Assembly (NCBI RefSeq): GCF_003201565.1 | Contig: NZ_QJJP01000032.1 | Location: 1 to 37,379, forward strand | Reading direction: 5' to 3' | Length of the DNA stretch: 37,379 bases | Source: Nitrosomonas sp. Nm84 | GTDB lineage: Bacteria; Pseudomonadota; Gammaproteobacteria; Burkholderiales; Nitrosomonadaceae | Shown here: piece after piece, positions 17,664 to 25,583 of the stretch | Layout: each line of letters opens with the position of its first letter | Numbering within the stretch: position 1 is the stretch's first letter | Position numbers and translations under genes: made by a program | The notes under the pieces: generated by a model | The model's database searches: none | The model's input: the letters and a program-made list of their open reading frames with translations, nothing else | What the model was told of the DNA's origin: nothing

Positions 17664-17700
17664 GTGGAGATGGCCATCTCCACATATCTTGCCCGGTTCT
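17664..17700 (+). other. oriT: oriT core: palindrome and IncP-type nick site
   Basis: A perfect 20-base palindrome, GTGGAGATGGCCATCTCCAC (17664-17683), is followed at once by ATATCTTG|CCCGG. This matches the RP4 nick region TATCCTG|CCCGG with one change (C to T), a variant like that of IncI1 R64. Cleavage is predicted between 17691 and 17692. The relaxase-bound 5' end would lead into traK, traL, traM and the integrase, the same polarity as the RP4 leader region. Confidence 0.8.
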
Positions 17701-17726
17701 GTGAGTTTTAAGAAATATACTAACAC

Positions 17727-17732
17727 TATAAT
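17727..17732 (+). promoter_or_regulatory. Candidate -10 box for traKLM
   Basis: A perfect TATAAT lies about 36 bases right of the nick site, on the strand of traK. No good -35 box is seen at 16-18 bases upstream, so this would need activation or is coincidental in an AT-rich stretch. Such a place would let relaxosome binding influence leader-operon expression, as in RP4. Confidence 0.3.
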
Positions 17733-17951
17733 CGATGTTTGCAAATAGTTTATTTTCGTTATATCATAATTACAAACAGTATAAAAACACTTGAAAGAAG
17801 CTTTATTCAGCTAAATAACAGTCACTTGAAAACAGAAAGAAAGGATAAGCAATTAATTGATACTGAAAGCAACAAAAAGAAACAGAAAGGAAAGAAAAAA
17901 AACAAAAAACTGTTTGTACGCCAAGATAAATATTTTTGTGGAAATTGTGTG

Positions 17952-18275
17952 ATGACTAAATCCTTATCCGATCGAATCGCACTTTATGCGGATAAAAACA
18001 AAAGTACCGGTAAGCAATTTTTACCGGCATTCATCGCGTTGAAGCCTGATATTGAGCAGGCACTCAAGGATGGCTGGACGATTCGCCAGATCTGGAACAT
18101 TTTGCATCAGGAAGAAAAAATCAAATGTTCTTATCAATGGTTCAGGACTTTGGTCAATCGACATATTGGTGAGGACAAAAAGCAGCATTCGCGTATTGAT
18201 CAAGGAAAGTCAGCTGGAAATGGTCATGAAGGATTTCGTTTTAATTCTGCAACTGAAAAAGAGGAGTTGGTCTGA
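17952..18275 (+). CDS. traK: TraK-like oriT-binding protein
   Basis: A 107-residue protein resembling IncP TraK: M-T-K-S-L-S-D-R-I-A-L-Y, then F-I-A-L-K-P-D-I-E-Q-A-L-K-D-G-W-T-I-R-Q-I-W-N-I-L-H and Y-Q-W-F-R-T-L-V-N-R-H-I, matching the helical order in the RP4 protein. TraK binds and bends oriT downstream of the nick to stabilise the relaxosome. The ATG at 17952 is chosen because similarity begins there; the frame is open 213 bases further left. It ends in a TGATG overlap with traL. Somewhat shorter than RP4 TraK. Confidence 0.8.
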   Translation: MTKSLSDRIALYADKNKSTGKQFLPAFIALKPDIEQALKDGWTIRQIWNILHQEEKIKCSYQWFRTLVNRHIGEDKKQHSRIDQGKSAGNGHEGFRFNSATEKEELV

Positions 18276-19006
18276 TGGCTAAAATACATATGATTTTGCA
18301 AGGGAAGGGCGGAGTAGGCAAATCGTTCATATCATCCACGCTAGCACAACATAAGTTTGCCAAAGGCGGCAATCCATTATGCATTGATACAGATCCGGTT
18401 AATGCTACTTTTTATGGCTTTAAAAAACTCAATGTTAAGCAGATTAATGTCATGAACAATGATGAGATTGATCCGAGAAAGTTTGATGATCTGATTGAAT
18501 TGATAGCTAAAGCAGACAATGACGTCATTATTGACAATGGTGCTAGCACCTTTGTACCGATGTCACATTATCTCATCAGCAACCAGATACCCGCCTTACT
18601 TCTGGATATGGGGCATGAACTGGTTGTACACACTGTCATCACGGGTAGTCAGGCTTTACTGGATACACTCAATGGCTTTGTGCATCTGATTAAGCAGTTT
18701 CCGAAAGAAGCACTGTTTGTTGTCTGGCTAAATCCCTATTGGGGAGAAATCAGCATGAATGGCAAGCAGTTCGAAGAAATGAAAGCGTATGTGGATAACA
18801 AAGCGCGAGTATCCGCCATCATCCGAATTCCGCACTACAAGCCCGAGACTTTCGGCAAAGATTTAAGTGAAATCCTGCAATCTAAATTTACCTTCGATGA
18901 AGCGCTGAAGAATAGTTCTTTGCCGGTGATGGTGCGCCAACGATTAACGATTATCCGCAAGCAGCTTTTTACCAACATTGAAAATGTGGCTGCGGTTTTA
19001 ACATGA
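18275..19006 (+). CDS. traL: TraL-like ParA-type ATPase
   Basis: A 243-residue protein very like IncP TraL. The deviant Walker A is L-Q-G-K-G-G-V-G-K-S near the N-terminus, followed by C-I-D-T-D-P-V-N-A-T-F, D-V-I-I-D-N-G-A-S-T-F-V-P and F-V-V-W-L-N-P-Y-W-G, the segments that define the family. TraL is encoded in the leader region of IncP plasmids; its exact job is unclear, and it is not essential for transfer in all hosts. The gene overlaps traK by one base and traM by four bases. Confidence 0.92.
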   Translation: MAKIHMILQGKGGVGKSFISSTLAQHKFAKGGNPLCIDTDPVNATFYGFKKLNVKQINVMNNDEIDPRKFDDLIELIAKADNDVIIDNGASTFVPMSHYLISNQIPALLLDMGHELVVHTVITGSQALLDTLNGFVHLIKQFPKEALFVVWLNPYWGEISMNGKQFEEMKAYVDNKARVSAIIRIPHYKPETFGKDLSEILQSKFTFDEALKNSSLPVMVRQRLTIIRKQLFTNIENVAAVLT

Positions 19007-19431
19007 GTAATGACAAATTAGATGCGCTCATTGAAAGAATAGCGACAGAACACGGCATTGTTTTGTCGCAGGATGATCCGGTATTGATGATGCATACGCT
19101 CAACGAAGTGTTGCTGGAAGAGAATAAAGAAGCCCATGCTGAGCTGTTAAATAATTACCAGGCGATATTGGAAGAGAACTTTAATCGGTGGTGTGAATAT
19201 TCGACCAAAAAATCCAATGCACTGATTAATGCGTCTATGGGTAACGCGCAATTAACACGAGATCAATTCCTGGAAAGCTGTATTCAGCTGATCGATGAAA
19301 AGATAAAAAGCGGGGTGGATCAGGAAACTTACGATTTAGTCAGAATTTCCAGACAGGCGGCCATCATCAATTTATTGGCATCAACCTTACTCTTGGTTTC
19401 AGTTGTAACCATATTTTTGATTTTGTTATAG
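19003..19431 (+). CDS. traM: TraM-like leader-region protein
   Basis: A 142-residue protein matching IncP TraM in size, order and layout. A mostly helical N-terminal part (D-K-L-D-A-L-I-E-R-I-A, D-D-P-V-L-M-M-H-T-L-N-E) leads to one C-terminal membrane helix (I-I-N-L-L-A-S-T-L-L-L-V-S-V-V-T-I-F-L-I-L-L), so it is a tail-anchored inner-membrane protein. Its start overlaps the traL stop by four bases (ATGA). It helps transfer efficiency in RP4; the mechanism is not known. Confidence 0.85.
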   Translation: MSNDKLDALIERIATEHGIVLSQDDPVLMMHTLNEVLLEENKEAHAELLNNYQAILEENFNRWCEYSTKKSNALINASMGNAQLTRDQFLESCIQLIDEKIKSGVDQETYDLVRISRQAAIINLLASTLLLVSVVTIFLILL

Positions 19432-19462
19432 CAAGGTTTTCTAAAAATAAGTTGGATAGTAC

Positions 19463-19792
19463 ATGAGAACATTAAATTTAAGTGAAGCTGCCCAATTCTT
19501 GAAGTTGCACCCTGAAGAAGTGCGTCGTCGCGCTAAAGCAGGAATTATTCCGGGTGCAAAATTAGGTAAACGGTGGGCATTTATTGAAGATGATCTTGCT
19601 GACCACATTCGCTCGTTATATGCTTGCACTCGGCAAGCGTTACAAGTGGGACATGAGGAGAAACAATTATGTCACTCTGTAAACGTGGTAAGACGTGGTG
19701 GATTAGTTTCACCACACCAAGCGGCGAGCGAGTTAGATGCTCTGCTGCAACTGAAGATAAAACCCAGGCGCAAGAATTCCACGATAAGCTGA
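19463..19792 (+). CDS. Excisionase-like helix-turn-helix protein
   Basis: A 109-residue protein with an N-terminal MerR/excisionase-type DNA-binding domain: L-N-L-S-E-A-A-Q-F-L-K-L-H-P-E-E-V-R-R-R-A-K-A-G-I-I-P-G-A-K-L-G-K-R-W-A-F. This is the usual fold of small proteins encoded just before tyrosine integrases. Its C-terminal part (after about residue 69) is read in another frame over the first 124 bases of the integrase gene, so the two are translationally linked. It probably directs excision of the element; a regulatory role is also possible. Confidence 0.8.
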   Translation: MRTLNLSEAAQFLKLHPEEVRRRAKAGIIPGAKLGKRWAFIEDDLADHIRSLYACTRQALQVGHEEKQLCHSVNVVRRGGLVSPHQAASELDALLQLKIKPRRKNSTIS

Positions 19793-20682
19793 AAGCGGAA
19801 TCCTGGCGGGTTGCAAGACTGGGGGATAAGCCAAAGCGGACTTGGGATGAAGCCGCTTATAAATGGCTGATGGAGACGCAACATAAAAAGTCACATCATG
19901 AAGATGTGGCTAAAATAAACTGGCTCCAACAGTTCTTCAGGGGTAAGTATCTGGATGAGTTGACTCGGGATGTAATCGCAAAGATTGGTGAGTTAAAGCT
20001 TCAGCAATCAAGCCCGGCAACAGCTAATCGCTTATTGGCGCTAATTCGTGCAATCTTGCGGCGATCCGCTTTAGATTGGGAATGGATTGATAAACCACCC
20101 GTGATTAAACTGTATCGTGAAGCAAAGCGGCGAGTGCGTTATTTAAGTGCAGAACAAGCCGGTTTGCTTATCCAAGAACTGCCGGAACATTTGGCGGAGA
20201 TTGTGAAGTTTTCATTGGCTACAGGATTGAGACGATCAAATGTCACAAAACTGGAATGGTCGCAAGTCGATATACAGCGAAATGTTGCGTGGATACACGG
20301 CGATCAGGCCAAAGCAGGAAAATCGATTCACGTTACGCTCAATTCGACGGCTATAGCAGTATTAACCAAACAGATCGGCAAGCATCCCAAGTCAGTATTC
20401 AGTTACAAGGGCAGACCAATCATCCAAGTTAATACAAAAGCTTGGTATAAAGCGTTAAAACGTGCAGGTATTGAGGATTTTCGTTGGCATGATTTGCGCC
20501 ATACCTGGGCAAGTTGGTTAACTCAGAATGGTGTGCCATTAAATGTCATTCAGGAGATGGGCGCATGGGAGTCTGCTGAGATGGTGAGACGTTATGCGCA
20601 TCTGGCTCCAGAGCAATTTGCTCAGCATGCGAGAATCGTGGATAGCGTACTTAATGGCACAAATTTGACACAATCGAAGTAA
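19669..20682 (+). CDS. Tyrosine recombinase integrase of the element
   Basis: A 337-residue site-specific recombinase. Catalytic residues are visible: Arg188 in A-T-G-L-R-R-S-N, a Lys in Q-A-K-A-G-K, H-D-L-R-H-T-W with His274 and Arg277, Trp300 in the G-A-W-E-S position (His or Trp in the family) and the nucleophile Tyr309 in R-R-Y-A-H-L. A strong GAGGAG ribosome site precedes the ATG. The gene ends 35 bases from the 3' end of the tRNA-Thr gene, the arrangement expected for an integrase that uses the tRNA 3' end as its attachment site. Confidence 0.95.
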   Translation: MSLCKRGKTWWISFTTPSGERVRCSAATEDKTQAQEFHDKLKAESWRVARLGDKPKRTWDEAAYKWLMETQHKKSHHEDVAKINWLQQFFRGKYLDELTRDVIAKIGELKLQQSSPATANRLLALIRAILRRSALDWEWIDKPPVIKLYREAKRRVRYLSAEQAGLLIQELPEHLAEIVKFSLATGLRRSNVTKLEWSQVDIQRNVAWIHGDQAKAGKSIHVTLNSTAIAVLTKQIGKHPKSVFSYKGRPIIQVNTKAWYKALKRAGIEDFRWHDLRHTWASWLTQNGVPLNVIQEMGAWESAEMVRRYAHLAPEQFAQHARIVDSVLNGTNLTQSK

Positions 20683-20717
20683 AAGTGTTTCAGTATTGTT
20701 CGTAAGTCTTTGTTTTT

Positions 20718-20793
<76 letters not shown>

Positions 20794-21018
20794 CAAGACT
20801 TAAATGAAGCCCTGCATTATAGATGTTTGGGGAACTGCGGGCAAATTATAAAGAACTCGGTTTGCTTGTTTACTGTTTAACTATCATTTTTTTTTGAAGT
20901 GATTCAGAGGCTATTCTTGAGCGATCGAATTCAATATTTTTTCAACAAATTTCGCTTAAGTTCGGCTAAATTCGTCAAAAATCTGTACATTTTTATGATA
21001 ACAGTCCATAATTATTAG

Positions 21019-21474
21019 ATGGATGTGGAAAATGCAAATGCTAAGAATATCTTGATTATTCATGGCCCCAATTTGAATCTGCTGGGGATTCGTGAGCCGC
21101 AGATTTATGGTGGTAATACGCTGCAAGATATTAACAGAAATTTAAGTAAATTGACTGAAAATACTGATGTTAGACTGGGTTTTTTTCAGAGTAATGCTGA
21201 ATCCGCTTTGATAGATAGAGTTCAGCAAACAATGCATGATAGAACAAACTTCATTATTATCAATCCGGCTGCCTATACGCATACCAGCATTGCGTTGCGT
21301 GATGCGCTTGCGGCGGTAAAATTGCCTTTTATCGAAGTGCATTTATCGAATATCTATTCTCGTGAATCTTTTCGGCAGCAGTCTTATTTTTCGGATTTGG
21401 CGATTGGTGTTATCAGTGGCTTAGGGGCTAAAGGATACGAACTGGCGCTGAGGTATGCGATGGCATCCCTTTGA
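21019..21474 (+). CDS. aroQ: Type II 3-dehydroquinate dehydratase
   Basis: A 151-residue shikimate-pathway enzyme that dehydrates 3-dehydroquinate to 3-dehydroshikimate, normally as a dodecamer. The start motif [17 protein letters not shown] is followed by I-Y-G, with the catalytic Tyr and the lid region, then [18 protein letters not shown] and [12 protein letters not shown], all diagnostic of AroQ. It is the first gene of the conserved aroQ-accB-accC group. No clear ribosome site precedes the ATG. Confidence 0.96.
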   Translation: MDVENANAKNILIIHGPNLNLLGIREPQIYGGNTLQDINRNLSKLTENTDVRLGFFQSNAESALIDRVQQTMHDRTNFIIINPAAYTHTSIALRDALAAVKLPFIEVHLSNIYSRESFRQQSYFSDLAIGVISGLGAKGYELALRYAMASL

Positions 21475-21617
21475 CGGGGGGGGCTATAAATACTTTTAAA
21501 CTTCAATTCTTATGACGCTGCGATCTTATTTTGCGCATTTTTACATTAAAGTAGTATTTTGGTTGTTTCTAGTTATAAAACTACCTTAAAGCGAGGCAAT
21601 GTCTCGGGAGATTGGAT

Positions 21618-22100
21618 ATGGATTTAAGAAAGCTTAAGAAGCTCATCGAATTGGTTGAAGAATCGAGTATTGCAGAACTGGAAATTACGGAAGGTGAGGA
21701 AAAGGTTCGCATCAGCAAATCTGGTTCTGGGGTGCAGAATTATGCATTTCTGCCGCCTGCTATGCAACCGATGATGCCTCCTGCTCAACAGCCAGCATCG
21801 ATACCCGTTTCGGAAACTGATAAAGTTTCTGAAGCCTCGGATGCAAATAAAAATTCATTGCCTGACGGTCATGTTGTTAAATCCCCCATGGTTGGGACAT
21901 TCTATCGGGCAGCCTCACCAGGAGCGAATCCATTCGCGGAAATTGGACAAAGCGTCAAGGTGGGCGATACGTTGTGTATTATTGAAGCGATGAAATTGTT
22001 GAATGAAATTGAGGCCGATAAGAATGGTGTTATCAAAGCGATTTTGCTAGAGAATGGGCAGCCGGTTGAATATGGTGAGCCTTTATTCGTCATCCAATGA
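21618..22100 (+). CDS. accB: Acetyl-CoA carboxylase biotin carboxyl carrier protein
   Basis: A 160-residue carrier subunit. The N-terminal [13 protein letters not shown] is typical of AccB, a Pro/Ala/Gln-rich linker follows (about residues 45-80), and the C-terminal biotinyl domain has the E-A-M-K-L motif with the biotinylated lysine. The ATG at 21618 is chosen over an upstream TTG because GGGAG lies seven bases before it. It ends 24 bases before accC, with which it is co-expressed and forms the biotin carboxylase half of acetyl-CoA carboxylase, the first step of fatty-acid synthesis. Confidence 0.96.
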   Translation: MDLRKLKKLIELVEESSIAELEITEGEEKVRISKSGSGVQNYAFLPPAMQPMMPPAQQPASIPVSETDKVSEASDANKNSLPDGHVVKSPMVGTFYRAASPGANPFAEIGQSVKVGDTLCIIEAMKLLNEIEADKNGVIKAILLENGQPVEYGEPLFVIQ

Positions 22101-22124
22101 TTGCCGAATAGAGATCAGATAATT

Positions 22125-23480
22125 ATGTTTGAGAAAATTCTGATAGCAAACCGTGGCGAAATTGCCTTACGGATTCAGCGTGCTTGCCGTGCGATGGGCA
22201 TCAAAACCGTGGCGGTGCATTCTGAAGCTGACGCGGAAGCAAAATATGTCAAATTGGCCGATGAGTCGGTGTGCATTGGTCCTGCGCCAGTGGCGCAGAG
22301 CTATCTTAATGTCCCGGCGATTATCAGTGCGGCGGAAGTAACCGATGCAGAAGCGATTCATCCCGGTTACGGATTTCTGTCAGAAAATGCGGATTTTGCC
22401 GAGCGAGTAGAGAAAAGCGGGTTTGTATTTATTGGTCCGCGGCCGGAAACGATTCGCTTAATGGGTGACAAAGTCAGCGCTAAAAATGCCATGAAAAAGG
22501 CTGGCGTGCCCTGTGTGCCGGGATCCGATGGTGCGCTACCTGAACACATCGACGAGATTAAGAAAATTGCGCGGGAGATTGGTTACCCTATCATCATTAA
22601 GGCTGCCGGCGGTGGCGGTGGACGCGGTATGCGGGTTGTGCATACAGATGCTGCTTTGTCCAACGCAGTGATCATGACGCGCAATGAAGCACAAGCGGCA
22701 TTTGGTAATCCGGTAGTCTATGCAGAGAAATTTCTGGAAAATCCGCGTCATATTGAATTTCAATTATTGATTGATGAACATGGCAACGCTGTTCACCTGG
22801 GTGAAAGAGATTGCTCCATGCAGCGCCGTCACCAGAAAATTCTCGAAGAAGCACCCGCGCCCGGGATTTCTGAAAAATTGCGCAATAAAATCGGCGAGCG
22901 CTGTGCTGATGCTTGTCGCCGTATTAAATATCGCGGTGTGGGAACATTTGAATTTCTATTTGAGAACAATGAGTTTTATTTCATTGAAATGAATACTCGC
23001 TTGCAGGTGGAACACCCGGTGACGGAAGCCATCACCGGTATCGATCTGGTACAGACGCAAATCAGTGTTGCTGCCGGTCATGTATTGCCGTTCAGCCAAA
23101 AGGATATTATGTTCAAGGGGCATGCGATCGAATGCCGCATTAACGCTGAGGATGCATACAAGCTGACACCTTCCGCGGGACGTATTACGCAGTATCATGC
23201 GCCGGGTGGTCCGGGGGTGCGAGTTGATTCGCATGTCTACCATAATTACATGGTGCCGCCTTATTATGATTCCATGATCGGCAAGATCATTACTTATGGG
23301 GATACGCGTGAACAAGCGATTGCGCGCATGCGCATTGCCTTGTCCGAAATGGTGGTCACTGGCATCAATACAAACATCGCATTGCACCGGGATTTGCTCG
23401 CTGATGCATCTTTCTTGCGCGGTGGAGCCTCCATTCATTATCTGGAACAAAAGCTTGCGCTTCATAATAAAAAGGATTGA
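22125..23480 (+). CDS. accC: Acetyl-CoA carboxylase biotin carboxylase subunit
   Basis: A 451-residue ATP-grasp enzyme that carboxylates biotin on AccB. The start [17 protein letters not shown] is diagnostic; the Gly-rich ATP loop [12 protein letters not shown], the [15 protein letters not shown] segment and [16 protein letters not shown] are complete. The frame extends 24 bases further upstream to a TTG right after the accB stop, but similarity starts at the ATG at 22125. Length is normal. Confidence 0.96.
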   Translation: MFEKILIANRGEIALRIQRACRAMGIKTVAVHSEADAEAKYVKLADESVCIGPAPVAQSYLNVPAIISAAEVTDAEAIHPGYGFLSENADFAERVEKSGFVFIGPRPETIRLMGDKVSAKNAMKKAGVPCVPGSDGALPEHIDEIKKIAREIGYPIIIKAAGGGGGRGMRVVHTDAALSNAVIMTRNEAQAAFGNPVVYAEKFLENPRHIEFQLLIDEHGNAVHLGERDCSMQRRHQKILEEAPAPGISEKLRNKIGERCADACRRIKYRGVGTFEFLFENNEFYFIEMNTRLQVEHPVTEAITGIDLVQTQISVAAGHVLPFSQKDIMFKGHAIECRINAEDAYKLTPSAGRITQYHAPGGPGVRVDSHVYHNYMVPPYYDSMIGKIITYGDTREQAIARMRIALSEMVVTGINTNIALHRDLLADASFLRGGASIHYLEQKLALHNKKD

Positions 23481-23533
23481 TCGGCAGGCAAGCACTCCAT
23501 TCAAATTGACCACAACTAACGGTGACGTGATAT

Positions 23534-24451
23534 ATGTCCTGGATTACGCTCATCATCAAAACTGACCCGGCTCATGCGGAGCGACTGAGCGATGCGCTGA
23601 TGGAACAGGGCGCGTTGTCAGTGGATATTCATGATGCTGCCGCCGATACGAAAGATGAGCAAATGCTGTTTGGAGAACCTGGGGAGCCCAGCGGCGAGAT
23701 CTGGCAGAATGCCGAAGTGTCTGCGCTGTTTAATCAGGATGCAGATATCAAAGAAGTCCTGCGCAATATAACGCATACTGCGCAACTCGATAGTCAGCCT
23801 GATTATCGCCTGGAACGTGTTGAGGAGCAGGATTGGGTGCGTTTGACCCAATCACAGTTTGATCCGATCCGGATATCCCAGCGTTTATGGATTGTACCAA
23901 CCTGGCATCAATCGCCCGATCCGGCTGCGATCAATCTGATACTCGATCCCGGACTGGCTTTCGGCACGGGTAGTCATCCTACAACACAATTGTGTCTTGG
24001 TTGGTTGGACCGGAATCTGCGGCCTGGAGACAAAGTCATTGATTATGGTTGTGGTTCCGGGATATTGGCCATTGCAGCGCTGAAGCTGGGTGCGGATCAT
24101 GTCACCGGTATTGATATCGATCCCCAAGCGATCGAAGCCAGCCAGGAAAATGCAATGCGTAATCAGTGCGATCCGTCAAAGTTCGTTTTTGCGACAACGC
24201 ACCAAGCCGTTCAACAAGGTTTGCAACCGGACGAGCAAGTGGATGTCGTGGTTGCTAATATTCTGGCGAATCCGTTAGTCCTATTGGCGCCGATTCTTGC
24301 ACAAACAGTCCGGCAACATGGTCATATCGTATTGTCGGGGATTCTCAAAGAACAGGTCGAAGAAGTCCGGGACGTGTATCAACATTGGTTTGATATGTGC
24401 ATCGCCGATGAGCAGGAAGCCTGGGTACTGTTAACCGGCATCAAAAGATGA
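23534..24451 (+). CDS. prmA: Ribosomal protein L11 methyltransferase
   Basis: A 305-residue SAM-dependent enzyme that trimethylates lysines and the N-terminus of ribosomal protein L11. The N-terminal substrate-recognition domain (about 1-110) and linker lead to the catalytic domain with P-G-L-A-F-G-T-G-S-H-P-T-T, V-I-D-Y-G-C-G-S-G-I-L-A-I-A-A motif I, G-I-D-I-D-P-Q-A motif II and V-V-A-N-I-L-A-N-P-L, all diagnostic of PrmA. It follows accC by 53 bases on the same strand, the common betaproteobacterial order. Confidence 0.95.
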   Translation: MSWITLIIKTDPAHAERLSDALMEQGALSVDIHDAAADTKDEQMLFGEPGEPSGEIWQNAEVSALFNQDADIKEVLRNITHTAQLDSQPDYRLERVEEQDWVRLTQSQFDPIRISQRLWIVPTWHQSPDPAAINLILDPGLAFGTGSHPTTQLCLGWLDRNLRPGDKVIDYGCGSGILAIAALKLGADHVTGIDIDPQAIEASQENAMRNQCDPSKFVFATTHQAVQQGLQPDEQVDVVVANILANPLVLLAPILAQTVRQHGHIVLSGILKEQVEEVRDVYQHWFDMCIADEQEAWVLLTGIKR

Positions 24452-24468
24452 AATAATCGTCACCTTAG

Positions 24469-24484
24469 CAGGTCGTTGAAAAAC
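24469..24484 (+). repeat. Partial copy of the inverted-repeat element end
   Basis: CAGGTCGTTGAAAAAC matches, with one change, the left end of the 121-bp element at 25399. The rest of the element is missing here, so this is a relic or a solo end. Confidence 0.45.
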
Positions 24485-24552
24485 ATTCTCGCGGCGGCCG
24501 ATTCATTAACGAGTTGTTGACATCCAATGCGGTCAAATACAGGGAATAGCGT

Positions 24553-25398
24553 ATGGCGCTCGTGACACTCTGTCCTGGTTGTGACACTACTTTTCGTGTC
24601 AATGCCGTGCAATTGCAAGCACATAGCGGTGATGTGCGCTGCGGACATTGTCGGCAGGTATTCAATGGTTTTGCCACATTGATTACTGTCAGTGAATCGG
24701 TCATTGAATATCCACCCGAGCTTGAATCGCCGCCCATCAACGAGCCTGAAGTGCCTGCGGTACCAGAAGTACCCACAGTACCCACAGTGTCCGCAGAAAG
24801 CTTTGCAGTCGCCACAAACTCAGATGATGTCATAGACTTGTCGCTTTCTGCGGATTCGAATCAGGCGGTAATTGCAACTTCAGATAATTTTTTAAGTACT
24901 GAGAAACCAGCCAAGCAATCACAGGGTAGGTGGGGATCAGCAGCGAATGTATTTTTACTGCTCCTGCTGATTGGGCAGATAGTGTATATCAATCGTACCG
25001 AACTGACTGTCATTGCGCCGGGAATCAGGCCATATCTGGAACGTTACTGCGCGATCATGGCCTGCATCGTGCCCTATCCTCAAGACATCAAGCAATGGGG
25101 TATCGAAGCATCGGATTTGCAGAAAAATATTCTGCGACAGCCGGAAGTTACGACGCTATCGGCAACCATTCGCAATCATGCGCCTTTTTCGCAAGCATTG
25201 CCCGCATTGCAACTATCTTTATTGGATGAGCACGATCAGTTAGTTGTGAGCCGTATTTTTACAGCACAGGATTACTTGCGGGAAGAGAATAAATCACAGC
25301 AATTTATTGAATCGCAGCATGAGATTGAGATACGGCTGGATTTTGACAGCAGTGATTTGGATGTCCTGGGTTACCGCTTGTTGTTGCTTTATCTTTAA
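24553..25398 (+). CDS. Zinc-ribbon and DUF3426 membrane protein
   Basis: A 281-residue protein. The N-terminus is an MJ0042-type zinc ribbon, C-P-G-C (near residues 8-11) and C-G-H-C (about 30-33), followed by a low-complexity P/V/E-rich linker with repeated V-P-E/T-V-P units (about 65-80). One membrane helix, V-F-L-L-L-L-L-I-G-Q-I-V-Y-I, sits near residues 135-150, and the C-terminal half matches the DUF3426 domain, probably periplasmic. The gene is regularly found after prmA in betaproteobacteria. Function is not established. Confidence 0.85.
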   Translation: MALVTLCPGCDTTFRVNAVQLQAHSGDVRCGHCRQVFNGFATLITVSESVIEYPPELESPPINEPEVPAVPEVPTVPTVSAESFAVATNSDDVIDLSLSADSNQAVIATSDNFLSTEKPAKQSQGRWGSAANVFLLLLLIGQIVYINRTELTVIAPGIRPYLERYCAIMACIVPYPQDIKQWGIEASDLQKNILRQPEVTTLSATIRNHAPFSQALPALQLSLLDEHDQLVVSRIFTAQDYLREENKSQQFIESQHEIEIRLDFDSSDLDVLGYRLLLLYL

Positions 25399-25519
25399 CA
25401 GGTTGTTGAAAAACTATCTGCGTTGACGTTGCGGTGCAAAAACAGTCAAGATGTTCACTTTATTACGCATAAGTTGTATTTTCTCGCTTGCTTTTGCCTT
25501 GTGTCAGCTCAACAGCCTG
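25399..25519. repeat. 121-bp inverted-repeat element (MITE-like)
   Basis: The stretch begins CAGGTTGTTGA (25399-25409) and ends TCAACAGCCTG (25509-25519); the ends are complementary at 10 of 11 positions. It has no coding capacity, begins right at the stop of the DUF3426 gene and lies in the metH upstream region. The left end recurs at 24469. This fits a non-autonomous repeat of the MITE or palindromic intergenic type. Confidence 0.55.
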
Positions 25520-25554
25520 CAAGCAACCTATACGATAGATCGAAACAGCTCAGG

Positions 25555-25560
25555 TATAAT
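25555..25560 (+). promoter_or_regulatory. Candidate -10 box for metH
   Basis: A perfect TATAAT lies 23 bases before the metH ATG, right of the repeat element. The -35 position is not close to consensus. No cobalamin riboswitch box was recognised in the short upstream region. Confidence 0.35.
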
Positions 25561-25583
25561 GCCTCATCCATCTTTTTTACAAC

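Larger units (their letters stand above)
17607..17951. other. oriT intergenic region between traJ and traK
   Basis: This 345-base divergent intergenic region holds the nick site, the palindrome, a -10-like TATAAT and an AT-rich right half. In RP4 the equivalent place carries oriT with TraJ- and TraK-binding sites. The frame of traK stays open upstream to 17739 with a very Lys-rich sequence, but family similarity starts only at 17952. Confidence 0.7.

Noticed and set aside
21476..21483. Run of eight G after the aroQ stop
   Set aside because: A simple homopolymer with no clear role; possible length error but no coding effect.
25399..25583. Cobalamin riboswitch before metH
   Set aside because: The upstream region is short, mostly occupied by the inverted-repeat element, and shows no B12-box sequence.
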